64,000 nt of DNA from Marinomonas ushuaiensis DSM 15871 (GCF_000521805.1 NZ_JAMB01000002.1:206358-270357), one strand, 5' to 3'. Shown: positions 26,673-36,358, numbered from the stretch's first letter. Numbers and translations: made by a program. Notes: generated from the letters alone by a model not told the origin.

Positions 26673-26711
26673 ATTTTTAACGAAGCATTAACAGGCACAG
26701 AAAACGTGCAA
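26673..26711 (+). repeat. Diverged 39-bp direct repeat, copy 2
   Basis: Partner of 25820-25858. It lies 20 nt before the start of the FrnE-like gene, and contains GCACAGAAAACGTGC, a 5-bp inverted repeat (GCAC-A / CGTGC) that could serve as an operator. Confidence 0.5.
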
Positions 26712-26731
26712 CCTATTCAATAGAGGGTTTT

Positions 26732-27376
26732 ATGGTAGATAAAATAAGAATAGACATTGTGTCCGATGTGGTTTGCCCTTGGTGCATCATAGGTTACCGA
26801 AATTTAGAAAAAGCCATTGAAGAGCTTGGCATCCAAGACCAAGTAGAAATTGAATGGCAGCCGTTCGAGCTTAACCCAGACATGCATTCTGAAGGGGAAG
26901 TGTTAAGCGCTCACTCCGCTCGTAAATATGGATCAACACCAGAAAGCAGCGCGCAGTTCAGAATGGAAATGGCCGCTCGTGGTAAAGAAGTCGGTTTCAG
27001 TTTTGACTACTTCAAAGAAATGAAAATAGTGAATACACGTGATGCCCATGTATTACTGGAATATGCTAAAGAATGTAATTTACAAACCGAAATGAAATTA
27101 CGCCTTTTCACCGCCTTCTTCACCGAACACAAAGACGTCTCTGCTCGTGAAGTCTTGATAAAAGAAGCAGAGACCGTTGGTTTAGATATAAACGAAGCCA
27201 CAGCACGATTAGAAGACAAAAACTCAGCCAAACACATACAAGATATAGAAGCACAATGGCATCAAATGGGCATATCCTCCGTGCCAACCGTCGTGATTAA
27301 TCGCTCAAACGGAATTGCCGGTGCGCATCCCGTAGAAGCCTTTAAACAACTGCTTCAATCGGCGCTAACAGATTAA
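26732..27376 (+). CDS. DsbA family oxidoreductase (FrnE-like)
   Basis: A 214-residue thioredoxin-fold protein without signal peptide, so cytoplasmic. The redox motif CPWC is at residues 15-18 (SDVVCPWCIIG), and the cis-Pro region is GISSVPTVVI near 185. FrnE-type proteins act as disulfide oxidoreductases/isomerases and are linked to oxidative or metal stress in other bacteria. AGAGGG lies 4 nt before the ATG. A strong terminator follows it, so it is a single-gene unit downstream of a decayed region. Confidence 0.9.
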   Translation: MVDKIRIDIVSDVVCPWCIIGYRNLEKAIEELGIQDQVEIEWQPFELNPDMHSEGEVLSAHSARKYGSTPESSAQFRMEMAARGKEVGFSFDYFKEMKIVNTRDAHVLLEYAKECNLQTEMKLRLFTAFFTEHKDVSAREVLIKEAETVGLDINEATARLEDKNSAKHIQDIEAQWHQMGISSVPTVVINRSNGIAGAHPVEAFKQLLQSALTD

Positions 27377-27395
27377 GAGACACGTATTGTCTTGC

Positions 27396-27430
27396 AAAAA
27401 AAGCTGACGTTGGAAAACGTCAGCTTTTTT
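27396..27430 (+). terminator. Intrinsic terminator of the FrnE-like gene
   Basis: AAGCTGACGTT (27401-27411) pairs with AACGTCAGCTT (27416-27426) with a 4-nt loop, followed by a T-tract to 27430. It begins 20 nt past the stop codon. Confidence 0.9.
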
Positions 27431-27526
27431 ATTTGATAAATAAACAACCACAAGCCAATTAAAAGCTTTAAGATGCCTGTCCTAGTTACCACTGCCCTAC
27501 CATCCATTACGCTACTGCCCCTTAAC

Positions 27527-28666
27527 CTATTCTCCCTTACTAATTTCTAACGCGATTTCCCAGTTATGGATAAAGCGTTTTTGCTTTGCATAATCTCGTC
27601 CCACTAATAACTGTTGATCCAATTCAATCACACCAGTTGGTCCTGGGGCATCCACTACATAAGGATCATTTGGGTTATTTAAATCTGGTCGGATCGGGAA
27701 TAATAACCCCTGATCTTGCATCATTTTTTGTGCTGTATCAGACAACAAAAAATCCATAAAAATACCAGCATCTTCTGGGTTCGGAGCGTTTTTCGGGATC
27801 AAGGCCGCGCGCATTAACATCAAGGTGTAATCTTTCGGCAAGATCATTTTCAGCCTATCATCATCACGGGCTCTTTGTGATGCGTAAGAACCAAGCAAGT
27901 TGTAACCTAATACCAGTTTTCCGCTGGCAACGTCGTCGATAATTTGATGAGTACAACAATAAGTTTGCACATCATGACTACCAAAGGCTTCTAACAATCG
28001 TCCCCATGTTGCATCAGCTTGGCGAGCATCTTGACTGGCCAATAAATAACCCACACCACTTTGGCGAATATCATAGGTGCCAATGCGCTTAGTTATATCG
28101 TCGCCGTTTTGTCGTATGGTCTGCAATAAAGACTGCCTGTCTTCTGGCAAATTCCCAGGAAACGCTTGTTTATTGACCAACATGACGATGGGTTCCAGCG
28201 AAAATGCAAACAATTGATTTCGCCATTTAAAATTGTCTGCCAGGCGATCAGTAAAACTAGATTGGTAGGTTTGTGCATAACCGTCATTGACCAATTTTAG
28301 ATGTAAGTCCATTGCACTGCTGATCGTCAAGCTGGCAATTGGATGCGCTTTTTTATCAATACTTTGTTGTTCAACCGCTTGTTGCTCAATCGTAAGGAAA
28401 TACAAATCAAGGGTATTAACATCTCGGTACGCGATTCGAACATCAGGGTGAAGTGCGGCAAAGGTATTTAAGATAGGTTCAAACGAGGCCAAATCTAAGG
28501 CAGAGTTAATATACAAAATCCGTGATGCATTTTTATTGCCAAACCACACTGGCTCTTGGGCCCAAAGCTTGGTACAAAATACACTCATCATCAGCACTAT
28601 CAATACAGCCCCTGTTTTAAAGCTAAGTGACTTTAGACTAAACAGTTTTAAAGTGAAGTGCTTCAT
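27527..28666 (-). CDS. Periplasmic binding protein of the Tct two-component locus
   Basis: A 379-residue type 2 periplasmic solute-binding protein. The signal peptide spans about residues 1-36 with a cut after LWA. The body has ILYINSALDLASFEPI and a C-terminal FMDFLLSDTAQKMMQDQGL, typical of AfuA/PotD-like iron or organic ligand binders. There is no ABC permease or ATPase nearby. Its start overlaps the sensor kinase gene by 4 nt (ATGA), so it is more likely a ligand-sensing partner of that kinase than an importer part (inference). Confidence 0.8.
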   Translation of the reverse strand: MKHFTLKLFSLKSLSFKTGAVLIVLMMSVFCTKLWAQEPVWFGNKNASRILYINSALDLASFEPILNTFAALHPDVRIAYRDVNTLDLYFLTIEQQAVEQQSIDKKAHPIASLTISSAMDLHLKLVNDGYAQTYQSSFTDRLADNFKWRNQLFAFSLEPIVMLVNKQAFPGNLPEDRQSLLQTIRQNGDDITKRIGTYDIRQSGVGYLLASQDARQADATWGRLLEAFGSHDVQTYCCTHQIIDDVASGKLVLGYNLLGSYASQRARDDDRLKMILPKDYTLMLMRAALIPKNAPNPEDAGIFMDFLLSDTAQKMMQDQGLLFPIRPDLNNPNDPYVVDAPGPTGVIELDQQLLVGRDYAKQKRFIHNWEIALEISKGE

Positions 28667-30189
28667 ACTAAACCTTCTTTATATTTGTATTTGGCAAAAT
28701 CCACCTGAAATGTGGTGCCTTTTGGTTCTGTGTCGAGTATGACAATTCGAGCACCATGATGGTCGATAATATCTTTTACCATGGCAAGTCCTACACCACT
28801 TCCTGCGATATCGTAACGGCCTCGGTAAAAACGTTCGAAGACACGCCCTTTTTCTACATCAGGAATACCACCGCCATAGTCGATCACTTTAATACGATAA
28901 AACGTTTCAAATTCGCTCACTTGCACAATCACTTCAGTAGCGTGTTCAATGTCTACACCACTATAACGGACGGCGTTTTCAATAAGATTTTGCATCATTT
29001 GTTGAATTGCGAAACTATCACCCAAGATCAAAGTTTGCTTTAAATCACACTCTAACGAGAGATGAACGCCTTGATGCAAGGCCGTTAGCGCTTGCTCTCT
29101 ACAGGAAGCAGTAATAGGTTCTAGCAAATCGATTGATTCCAAACGGTGAGTTTGCAAACGATGGGAAACAACCGCTTGATTCAATAACAATGTGACGGTT
29201 TGGCTCAAACCATCACATTGTTTAATAATATTATCTAACGCTTGATACTGTTTTTCTGGCGAGCTTTTTGATTCTCCCTTACTCAAAGGGAGACTGTTTG
29301 AAGGCTGGCTACCTAAAGAGTTTTTGTCGGCAAAAATATCATCTCGGGCGTTTTCTGCCAAAGCGCGCAAACTTGCTAACGGTGTACGTAATTGATGTGC
29401 AGCATCTGCGGTGTAATTTTCAAGCTGCTCTAAGTTCTTTTGAAGTCGCACCATGAAATGGTTAATAGCGACTTTAAGATGATGCGTTTCTTTCGGTGTG
29501 TTGATGTCAATTGGGGTTAAATCGCCCATGGCGCGTTCTTCTAACGCCCCTTCAATCCGATGTAATGGACGAAGCACAAGATGACTACCAATGATGATAA
29601 GCGTGATGGCAACTAAGGCAATAAACAATACAAATTGGATCGCTTTCTGTGTAATTGCAGAGGCCATTTCTTCTCGAGAAAGACGTGTTTGTCCTAGTAC
29701 AATTCGAACTGTTTGCGCCGTTTCAGGATCCGTAAGATGACGTTCAACCCAAGCAAAACGTACCATCTCACCTGAATACTCTTGGTTATAGAATTGTACC
29801 TGATCCAATACTGGCGGCTTTGGCGGGAGGCTATTTAAATCTTGATAGCCGGTGATAAAACCCTTTTCTAAACTTTCTACCTTGTAAAACACACGGTCTT
29901 CATCAGCTTGTGCCAAGGTGGCAAACGCTGACCAAGGAATATCGATACTGACTTCATTTCGAATTAATCCGATATTTTCATCCATTTGCAGCAAGGCACT
30001 GCGCAGTAATCTATCATAGGATAAATCCGCCAATTTTTGGCTGTAGTCAAATATCAAATTCACAGCAAGGGCCGCAATCACACCAATGACTAATGTGCCG
30101 GTTAAAATAAAACGAAAGCGCAGTGACGGTGCTTTTTTTAACGCTTTCTTTTCTTCTTCCTCATTAATGTTTAGTGATTTCTGCCACAT
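28663..30189 (-). CDS. Sensor histidine kinase, TctE-like
   Basis: A membrane kinase of about 508 residues. A first membrane segment lies near 25-45, a periplasmic sensor (TctE N-terminal type) follows, then a second segment near 190-212, HAMP, and the kinase core: H-box AAHQLRTPLASLRA, N-box LIENAVRYSG, G-boxes DYGGGIPD and GSGVGLAMV. The ATG at 30189 is chosen because GAGGGG lies 8 nt upstream; a TTG at 30195 is in frame but lacks this spacing. It overlaps the regulator gene by 26 nt and the binding-protein gene by 4 nt. Confidence 0.9.
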   Translation of the reverse strand: MWQKSLNINEEEEKKALKKAPSLRFRFILTGTLVIGVIAALAVNLIFDYSQKLADLSYDRLLRSALLQMDENIGLIRNEVSIDIPWSAFATLAQADEDRVFYKVESLEKGFITGYQDLNSLPPKPPVLDQVQFYNQEYSGEMVRFAWVERHLTDPETAQTVRIVLGQTRLSREEMASAITQKAIQFVLFIALVAITLIIIGSHLVLRPLHRIEGALEERAMGDLTPIDINTPKETHHLKVAINHFMVRLQKNLEQLENYTADAAHQLRTPLASLRALAENARDDIFADKNSLGSQPSNSLPLSKGESKSSPEKQYQALDNIIKQCDGLSQTVTLLLNQAVVSHRLQTHRLESIDLLEPITASCREQALTALHQGVHLSLECDLKQTLILGDSFAIQQMMQNLIENAVRYSGVDIEHATEVIVQVSEFETFYRIKVIDYGGGIPDVEKGRVFERFYRGRYDIAGSGVGLAMVKDIIDHHGARIVILDTEPKGTTFQVDFAKYKYKEGLV

Positions 30190-30835
30190 AGCCAATTCCC
30201 CTCAAGGTACTGATCACTAAATCCCCTTGGATCATCTTTTTACGTAATCGCCCCACATAAAGTTCAATCGCGTTAGGGCCAGGTGTCTCGTTAAAATTAA
30301 ACAAATGATCGGTAATTTCGTCTTTGCTTAACACTCGGCCAAGGTGCCCAAGAAAAATTTCTAACAAGCGGAACTCTCGATTGGTAATAGCAGTAAGTTC
30401 ACCATCAATAAAGACTTGTCGGCTGTCTCGATTAACTAAAATATTGCCATGTTCTGTGGTGTTTGCTGCGTAGCCTTGTTTGCGACGTAATAATGCTCGA
30501 CAACGGGCTTCAAGCTCGCCAAAGTCAAACGGTTTGGTAAGGTAGTCGTCTGCGCCTGCGTCAAGGAGCCGAATGCGGTCTTCAATATTATCCCGTGCCG
30601 TTAGGATTAATACTGGCGTGTCATCGTCACGCTGACGAAGCTTTTGCAGTAACTGCAATCCTGATAAACCGGGCAGATTTAAATCCAATAAAATCAAGTC
30701 GACTGGTTGATATTTAAGTAATTCATCGGCTCGCTTACCATCTGCGATCAAATCTACGCCATGCCCTAAACTTGTTAATCGGTCACAGATCGCTTGCCCT
30801 AAAACTTGAGTGTCTTCTACTACCAAAATTCGCAT
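30164..30835 (-). CDS. Response regulator, OmpR family (TctD-like)
   Basis: A 223-residue regulator. The receiver has the phospho-acceptor D51 in LILLDLNLPG, acidic pocket VVEDTQ, and TKPFDF with the conserved Lys. The C-terminal winged helix (ITNREFRLLEIFLGHLGRVL, then ELYVGRLRKKM) binds DNA. In Salmonella and Comamonas relatives, TctD/BctD activates the tctCBA genes. Here it lies downstream of tctA in the same direction, so it probably controls the transporter just upstream. Confidence 0.92.
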   Translation of the reverse strand: MRILVVEDTQVLGQAICDRLTSLGHGVDLIADGKRADELLKYQPVDLILLDLNLPGLSGLQLLQKLRQRDDDTPVLILTARDNIEDRIRLLDAGADDYLTKPFDFGELEARCRALLRRKQGYAANTTEHGNILVNRDSRQVFIDGELTAITNREFRLLEIFLGHLGRVLSKDEITDHLFNFNETPGPNAIELYVGRLRKKMIQGDLVISTLRGIGYVAEITKH

Positions 30836-30954
30836 ATTAGATCAGCCATATTATGATTAGAAATCTTCACACAACAGCGTTATTTACTAAGGCGTTAAGC
30901 AAAGACCTCGATTAATTATTATTTTTAATAAGCTATTTGGTTCTACTATAAACG

Positions 30955-30987
30955 AAAAAATTCGAACCGCCTAAACGGTTCGAATTT
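30955..30987 (-). terminator. Intrinsic terminator of tctCBA
   Basis: AAATTCGAACCG (30958-30969) pairs with CGGTTCGAATTT (30976-30987); on the minus strand T residues follow. It lies 25 nt past the tctA stop and separates the transporter from the tctDE-type genes. Confidence 0.88.
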
Positions 30988-31011
30988 ATAATCAAATAAA
31001 CCTAGAAAGTA

Positions 31012-32535
31012 TTAATCTTCTTTCGTAGCGGCCTTCGATTTAGACATTTTCGCACGTACGATTGGGCCAACAATGATAGGTAATACAAGACCTAAAATTG
31101 CGACAGTCCAAAGTCCCATACTCAAACCACTGTTAAACAGTGCCGTCCAATCACCATCGGAAAGTACAAGAGCATGACGAAGGCTTTTCTCCATCTCAGG
31201 CCCAAGCAACATACCTAAAATAATAGGAACTAATGGAATATCAACTTTACGGAAGATGTAACCCAATACCCCAAACCCCACCATGAAGTACAAATCCAGA
31301 GCACTGTGGCTAACGGAATAAATACCAACCGATGCAATCAAGGTGACAACTGGCATCAAATATTTAGGTGGAATGCTTAGCAATCTAACAAAGATGCCAA
31401 CCATTGGAATATTTAGTAGCAACAACACAAGGTTACCAACAAACATCGCGGCGATAACACCCCAAACTAGGTCAGCATTTTGTTGGAACAACATAGGACC
31501 AGGTGAGATATTCAAAGAGATCAACATCGCCAACAATACAGCCGTTGTACCACTTCCAGGTACACCCAAAGTCAACATAGGAACCAAAGCACCGGATGCC
31601 GCGCCATTATTACCTGCTTCTGGAGCCGCCACACCACGAGCATCACCTTTACCAAATGTGCCGTCTTTGTCGGATACACGTTTTTCCAATGTGTAACTGA
31701 TAAAGCTACCCAAAGAAGCGCCTGCGCCTGGAAGAACACCTGCAACAAAACCTAATACCGCACCCCGGAAAGAAGCAGGCAGGACTTTGATAATGTCTTT
31801 TGGAGACAGTTTTAGTTTATTGATTGCTACTTGTTTTAAACCATCACCCGCGTGACGTTCTAAGAAAAACAACAATTCACTGATGGCGAATAAACCAACA
31901 ATAGCGATAATGAAATCAACCCCTTCAAACAACTCAAGCGTGTTAAAGGTAAAACGTTGCACACCGGTTGAAATATCAATGCCCACACTGGCGATCATCA
32001 AACCAATCGCTGCGGCCATTAATGTTTTAAACTGGTTTTTTCCGGTAATGCCACCCAGTGTTGCGAAAGCAAGGGCGAACAAGGCGAAGTATTCTGCAGG
32101 GCCAAACTTCAAAGCGAACTTCGCTAAGATCGGCGCCAGAATAACCAAACCAATCGTCGCAATAAAACTGCCGATAAAAGAGGCAATTGCGGAAATCGCT
32201 AATGCTTCAGCCGCCTTGCCTTTTAGTGCCATCGGATAACCGTCTAAACAGGTCATCATGGCAGGCTCATCACCCGGTATATTCAATAGAATAGAAGAAA
32301 TACGACCGCCGTACATGGCACCTGCGTAAACAGATGTTAATAAAATCAATGACGATGTTGGCGATAAACCCAAGCTGAATGCAAGAGGAATCAAAATAGC
32401 CACACCATTGGCAGGGCCAAGACCCGGCAAGGCGCCAATCAAGGTACCCAAAATGGCACCGATCACCGCGAACATAATGCTTTCAGGAGTTAATGCAACG
32501 GCAAAACCGTTCATTAATAAGCTCATAGTATCCAT
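31012..32535 (-). CDS. tctA: Tripartite tricarboxylate transporter, large membrane subunit TctA
   Basis: A 507-residue inner-membrane protein with about 11-12 hydrophobic segments. The family signature GALPGLGPANGVAILIPL lies near residues 33-50, repeated in the second half as GVLPGAGASLGSF. It forms the ion-driven channel that takes cargo from the TctC binding protein. GGAG at the end of tctB serves as ribosome site and only 1 nt separates the genes. Confidence 0.95.
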   Translation of the reverse strand: MDTMSLLMNGFAVALTPESIMFAVIGAILGTLIGALPGLGPANGVAILIPLAFSLGLSPTSSLILLTSVYAGAMYGGRISSILLNIPGDEPAMMTCLDGYPMALKGKAAEALAISAIASFIGSFIATIGLVILAPILAKFALKFGPAEYFALFALAFATLGGITGKNQFKTLMAAAIGLMIASVGIDISTGVQRFTFNTLELFEGVDFIIAIVGLFAISELLFFLERHAGDGLKQVAINKLKLSPKDIIKVLPASFRGAVLGFVAGVLPGAGASLGSFISYTLEKRVSDKDGTFGKGDARGVAAPEAGNNGAASGALVPMLTLGVPGSGTTAVLLAMLISLNISPGPMLFQQNADLVWGVIAAMFVGNLVLLLLNIPMVGIFVRLLSIPPKYLMPVVTLIASVGIYSVSHSALDLYFMVGFGVLGYIFRKVDIPLVPIILGMLLGPEMEKSLRHALVLSDGDWTALFNSGLSMGLWTVAILGLVLPIIVGPIVRAKMSKSKAATKED

Positions 32536-32536
32536 A

Positions 32537-32977
32537 TTAAAACTCCAATAGACCTAGAGGCAGTGCTAATTCAAGCACATTATTGAATAGGAAAAAGATG
32601 ATGATAGAGCTTGTCACACCAGTGATAAAACTCTTAGCAATACTTGCACCCATACGCCAACTTAAGAAACTCACAACCAGTGCAGCAGCAGGCATGAAAC
32701 CAATTGGTTCAATCGCCCACGCAAAAGCAAGCATGGCAAGAACGACAACACTAAGTTCAATTAGCATCGCCACTGGCGCCCATTTCTCATCTGGATCAGG
32801 GCGAACAATCATGTAAATAGAACTAATGCCTAAAATGATAGATAGCATGATAGGAAAAGTTTCAGGTCCAACACTTTCGTGTCCACCAAAAGGAATGGGG
32901 AACTGGGTTGCTTCCCAGCCGTATGCAACGGCAAGAATCAACATCAGCATGCCAAACACACGATCATTTATACGCAT
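32537..32977 (-). CDS. tctB: Tripartite tricarboxylate transporter, small membrane subunit TctB
   Basis: A 146-residue hydrophobic protein with four predicted membrane segments (about 8-25, 40-58, 72-105, 112-140). TctB is the small subunit of the TTT carrier. It is the least conserved of the three, and the call rests mainly on size, topology and position between tctC and tctA. Confidence 0.92.
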   Translation of the reverse strand: MRINDRVFGMLMLILAVAYGWEATQFPIPFGGHESVGPETFPIMLSIILGISSIYMIVRPDPDEKWAPVAMLIELSVVVLAMLAFAWAIEPIGFMPAAALVVSFLSWRMGASIAKSFITGVTSSIIIFFLFNNVLELALPLGLLEF

Positions 32978-33105
32978 GTCTTTGCTCCAAATAAGTAAAT
33001 CGTAGGGATGAAAAGAAAGAAAACGGGAGGGGTTGCCCCCTCCAACAAATAGCGGTCCGATGTAACTAAGACATTATCCAGCTAATACGTTATTAAATTA
33101 AGCCA

Positions 33106-34098
33106 TTACTTAATTAAACCGATGTCTTGAGAAAGAGTACGGATTTCTAGTGTTTGATTTTTTACGAATTGAGTAAAATCAGCACCAGATTTGTGGAATG
33201 GGATAAGACCATTTTTAGTCATAACATCTTTCCATTCTTGAGTTTCGTACAACTCATCAACTGTGTTTACCCACCAATCGTAGGAATCTGCACTCGCATC
33301 GCCTGGTACGTAAAATCCACGCCAGTTAGGTGCGATAGAGTCAATTCCCTGCTCCATAGCCGTTGGAATAGCATCAAACGGTGCTGGTAAACGTTGCTCA
33401 GAAAGTACGGCTAGAACACGTAAATCGCCAGAGTCCATGAAACCTTTAACTTCAGAAATATCGCCAGTGAAAGCATCTACGTGACCACCAACAACTTGAA
33501 CCAATGCTTCAGAACCACCGCTGAATGCTAAGTAACGAACTTGAGGCAGTTTTTCTACGTTGGCTTTTTGTGCTGTCATCAAAACTTTCAAATGATCCCA
33601 GCCACCAGAAGCACTACCACCAGCAAATTTCACAGAGCTTGGGTCTTTCTTCAAGGCTTCCATTACTTGAGTAAGAGAGGTGTATTTTGAATCTTTGCCT
33701 ACTGCGATGATGCCGTAGTCTGCGCCCAATGTGCCAACCCATTTCACTTGGTCTGCATTCATTCCTGGGAATTGGCCTTGAGCAAGGCGAGTTGTTGTCG
33801 CTGTACTAGCGGCAACAATTAGGTTGTCGTCTTTAGCACGTTTACTGATTGTGTGAGCGAAAGCAACACCACCACCAGCACCGGACATATTCACGGTTTG
33901 AACGTTACCTTTAATATAATCTAGATCTACTAATACTTTACCTACACTACGGCAAGTAAAATCCCATCCACCACCTGGGTTTGCTGGAGCAATACATTCT
34001 GCACTGCGAGCTGGTTCGTAGGCGTAAGCCTGTCCAGCAATAGTTAGCGCTGCTGCGCTAGAAATAAGAACAGTCTTTAAAGAAAAGGTATTAAGCAT
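33106..34098 (-). CDS. tctC: Tripartite tricarboxylate transporter substrate-binding protein TctC
   Basis: A 330-residue periplasmic protein. The signal peptide is residues 1-26 ending QAYA. The mature start ECIAPANPGGGWDFTCRSV carries the pocket loop PANPGGGWD that binds a carboxylate through two waters in this family. Citrate or another di/tricarboxylate is likely, but the pocket does not tell which. GGAGATAACC precedes the ATG. It is first gene of the transporter operon and so probably the most highly expressed. Confidence 0.93.
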   Translation of the reverse strand: MLNTFSLKTVLISSAAALTIAGQAYAYEPARSAECIAPANPGGGWDFTCRSVGKVLVDLDYIKGNVQTVNMSGAGGGVAFAHTISKRAKDDNLIVAASTATTTRLAQGQFPGMNADQVKWVGTLGADYGIIAVGKDSKYTSLTQVMEALKKDPSSVKFAGGSASGGWDHLKVLMTAQKANVEKLPQVRYLAFSGGSEALVQVVGGHVDAFTGDISEVKGFMDSGDLRVLAVLSEQRLPAPFDAIPTAMEQGIDSIAPNWRGFYVPGDASADSYDWWVNTVDELYETQEWKDVMTKNGLIPFHKSGADFTQFVKNQTLEIRTLSQDIGLIK

Positions 34099-34268
34099 GG
34101 TTATCTCCTGCTTGTTATTTTTTTTGTAAGATAATCAGATTACGAAAATGAGGATTTCAGTAATACAAGATTACATAAACCATAACCCTCAAACCTGTCA
34201 CCACCCTGTCATGGGGCATTTTTTCTTACTTAATCATGACAAAACCCTTTTATGCACCATTTTAAAGC

Positions 34269-34308
34269 AAAAAAAATGCCTTCCACCCTATTAAAGGAGG
34301 AAGGCATT
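34269..34308 (-). terminator. Intrinsic terminator of the class V aminotransferase gene
   Basis: AATGCCTTCC (34275-34284) pairs with GGAAGGCATT (34299-34308); eight T follow on the minus strand. It lies about 40 nt past the stop of the aminotransferase gene. Confidence 0.88.
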
Positions 34309-34346
34309 CCGATTTAACTCTGTCTCAAATAACGTTTGAAAGTTCG

Positions 34347-35579
34347 TTATGCAACTTGATACAAGGTACGTGGCACCTTTTGTAAGTAGGATTCCATTTC
34401 TGCCATACCGTTAGGTTGATCAACTTTTATACCTAAATCGCGCATTGTACTGCCAAAAGCGTGCAAAGTACGGAACAAATTATGTTCGCGGCACTGTTCA
34501 CCCATTTGACCAATACGAACAATTGGCTGACCGAATGAACCGGCAATTTCTACTCGATACACATCAGAAATGTGACGGCAAATTTGCCCTGCGGTTAAAC
34601 CTTCAGGAATATTAATACCAACAACGGAATTCAAACGAGCTTCAGTTGGAATAAAGAGCTCCAACCCCATACCTTCAATACCGGATTGAAGGGCTTTCGA
34701 ACAACGTAAATGACGAGCAAAACGGTTCTCTAGGGTTTCATCACACACTAATTTCAAGGCTTCATGCAACGCCATAATGCCAGAAACAGGTGCGGTATAA
34801 TGGTAACCATCTTTATGCCAGAAATTCTCTGCCAATTGGATATCAAAACACCATTGTGCAGGTGGCTTTTCACGGTCTTTTGCGGCTGCCCATGCTTCAT
34901 TTGAGAAGGCCAAAAGAGAGACACCAGGAATAGAAGATAAACCTTTCTGACCACCTGTAATCACAACGTCTACTTGCCATTCATCCATTTTCAACGGCAT
35001 GGTGCTTAATGTACAAACTGCATCAACAACCACTAAACAGCCATAAGATTTAGCAATTTTAGTGATCTCTTGAAGGCTATGATTAAACACTGTGTTAGAG
35101 GTTTCACCTTGCACCATGGTTAATACTTTAGGACGAGTTTCTTCAATGGCTTTTCGAACTCGTTCTGGATCAGCCGCTTCAAGAACACCCACATGCAATT
35201 CATGTACTTCAGCACCAACACGCAATGCCATTTCCGCCATACGATGGCTAAAGAAACCATTGTTGATACATAAAATACGTTCACCTGGCTGCATCAAGTT
35301 TGCTACGGCCATTTCCATCGCGGCCGAGGCCGGACCGGCAACGCCAATCACCCATTTAGATTCCGTCTGAAAAACATAGCGCGCCATGGCTTTTACTTGA
35401 CCAATTACTTCGGCCATTACGCTACCAAGATGGTTAATAACAACCGAGTTGGCTTTGGCGACACGTTCTGGGATAGGGACAGGGCCCGCGCCCATCATCA
35501 ACAAAGGTTCGTGAGGAAGGATTTCATCTAAAGTTTTCACCTGGGGACGAGGAATACCCATTGGCGATGAAGCAGTCAT
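34347..35579 (-). CDS. Class V aminotransferase, alanine-glyoxylate type
   Basis: A 410-residue PLP enzyme. MGAGPVPIPERV opens the fold, GETSNTVFNHSL and VVDAVCTLSTMPL hold the cofactor region, and the PLP Lys is in ITGGQKGLSSIPG. The group includes alanine-glyoxylate, serine-glyoxylate, ureidoglycine-glyoxylate and pyridoxamine-pyruvate aminotransferases, and the substrate cannot be decided here. The ATG at 35579 is chosen over TTG at 35621 because AAGG precedes it and the longer N-terminus has no family match. It is a monocistronic unit. Confidence 0.85.
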   Translation of the reverse strand: MTASSPMGIPRPQVKTLDEILPHEPLLMMGAGPVPIPERVAKANSVVINHLGSVMAEVIGQVKAMARYVFQTESKWVIGVAGPASAAMEMAVANLMQPGERILCINNGFFSHRMAEMALRVGAEVHELHVGVLEAADPERVRKAIEETRPKVLTMVQGETSNTVFNHSLQEITKIAKSYGCLVVVDAVCTLSTMPLKMDEWQVDVVITGGQKGLSSIPGVSLLAFSNEAWAAAKDREKPPAQWCFDIQLAENFWHKDGYHYTAPVSGIMALHEALKLVCDETLENRFARHLRCSKALQSGIEGMGLELFIPTEARLNSVVGINIPEGLTAGQICRHISDVYRVEIAGSFGQPIVRIGQMGEQCREHNLFRTLHAFGSTMRDLGIKVDQPNGMAEMESYLQKVPRTLYQVA

Positions 35580-35892
35580 TTTATGCAGCCTTATTAGCAA
35601 GGATTGAAGAAAACATTTCAACTATGAAAAACAGCTATCAATCTTTTTTCAGCAGACTCTTTATAGTAGAAAATGTCGTTTTTTAGATTTTAACGAAATA
35701 ATATTTTGAAATAGTACAATATTCTTATCAAGAATAAGAGACAGTAAAGCGAAAATAGTGTAATTAACCATAAGCTTTCCTTTTCACCTTAGATCTGACT
35801 CGTTTGACTATTAACATGCAGTACTTTTTACTCTGCGCGATCTTGTAAAACTATGCGATAATGCGCGAAACCACCCTATTCAGGATCTTTTT

Positions 35893-36330
35893 ATGATTAC
35901 TTGCGGTATCGACATCAAAGGCAGCGAAGTCATTCTTTGTCTTTTGTCTAAAGAAGACGGACTTTTTCAGATAGCAGAATGTCGTCAAATACGACACACA
36001 TTAAGCAACTCAAACGACACAGACAGCGTGCGTAAATTTCAATTTATGCTTAAAAAGCTGTTCGAAGATTATAAAGTGCAGAAAGCCGTTATTCGTGAAC
36101 GCCTAACCAAGGGTAAGTTTGCAGGCAGTTCTGTCGGTTTTAAAATTGAAGCAGTAATCCAATTAATCGATACGGTTGAAGTTGTTCTTTTCAATAGCAC
36201 CAAAATCAAAGATATCATTCAACGTAATCCAATGCCGATTCCATTTAAAGCCACAGGTTTAAAAGCATTCCAAGAAGGCGCTTTCACAGTTGCTTATGCG
36301 GCGTTGTCTGAACATGTTGTTGAAGAGTAA
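35893..36330 (+). CDS. DUF3010 family protein
   Basis: A 145-residue soluble protein of the DUF3010 family. It begins MITCGIDIKGSEVILCLL, a strand-turn-strand like the start of RNase H/actin-like folds, and contains IRERLTKGKFAGSSVGFKIE. Its biochemical role is unknown. It stands alone with its own terminator, flanked by a 270-nt promoter-containing gap. Confidence 0.88.
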   Translation: MITCGIDIKGSEVILCLLSKEDGLFQIAECRQIRHTLSNSNDTDSVRKFQFMLKKLFEDYKVQKAVIRERLTKGKFAGSSVGFKIEAVIQLIDTVEVVLFNSTKIKDIIQRNPMPIPFKATGLKAFQEGAFTVAYAALSEHVVEE

Positions 36331-36358
36331 GCTCTAACTCTTTACTTAAGAACAATAT

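Larger units (their letters stand above)
25617..26731. other. 1.1-kb decayed region with gene remnants
   Basis: No intact gene of normal size lies between aldA and the FrnE-like gene. On the plus strand there are remnants of a Phd-type antitoxin (26034-26150) and an AraC-type regulator (26234-26520). A minus-strand frame ending at 26140 reads as a short membrane peptide with an acidic tail, broken by one base. A diverged 39-bp direct repeat brackets the remnants (25820-25858 and 26673-26711). Confidence 0.65.
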
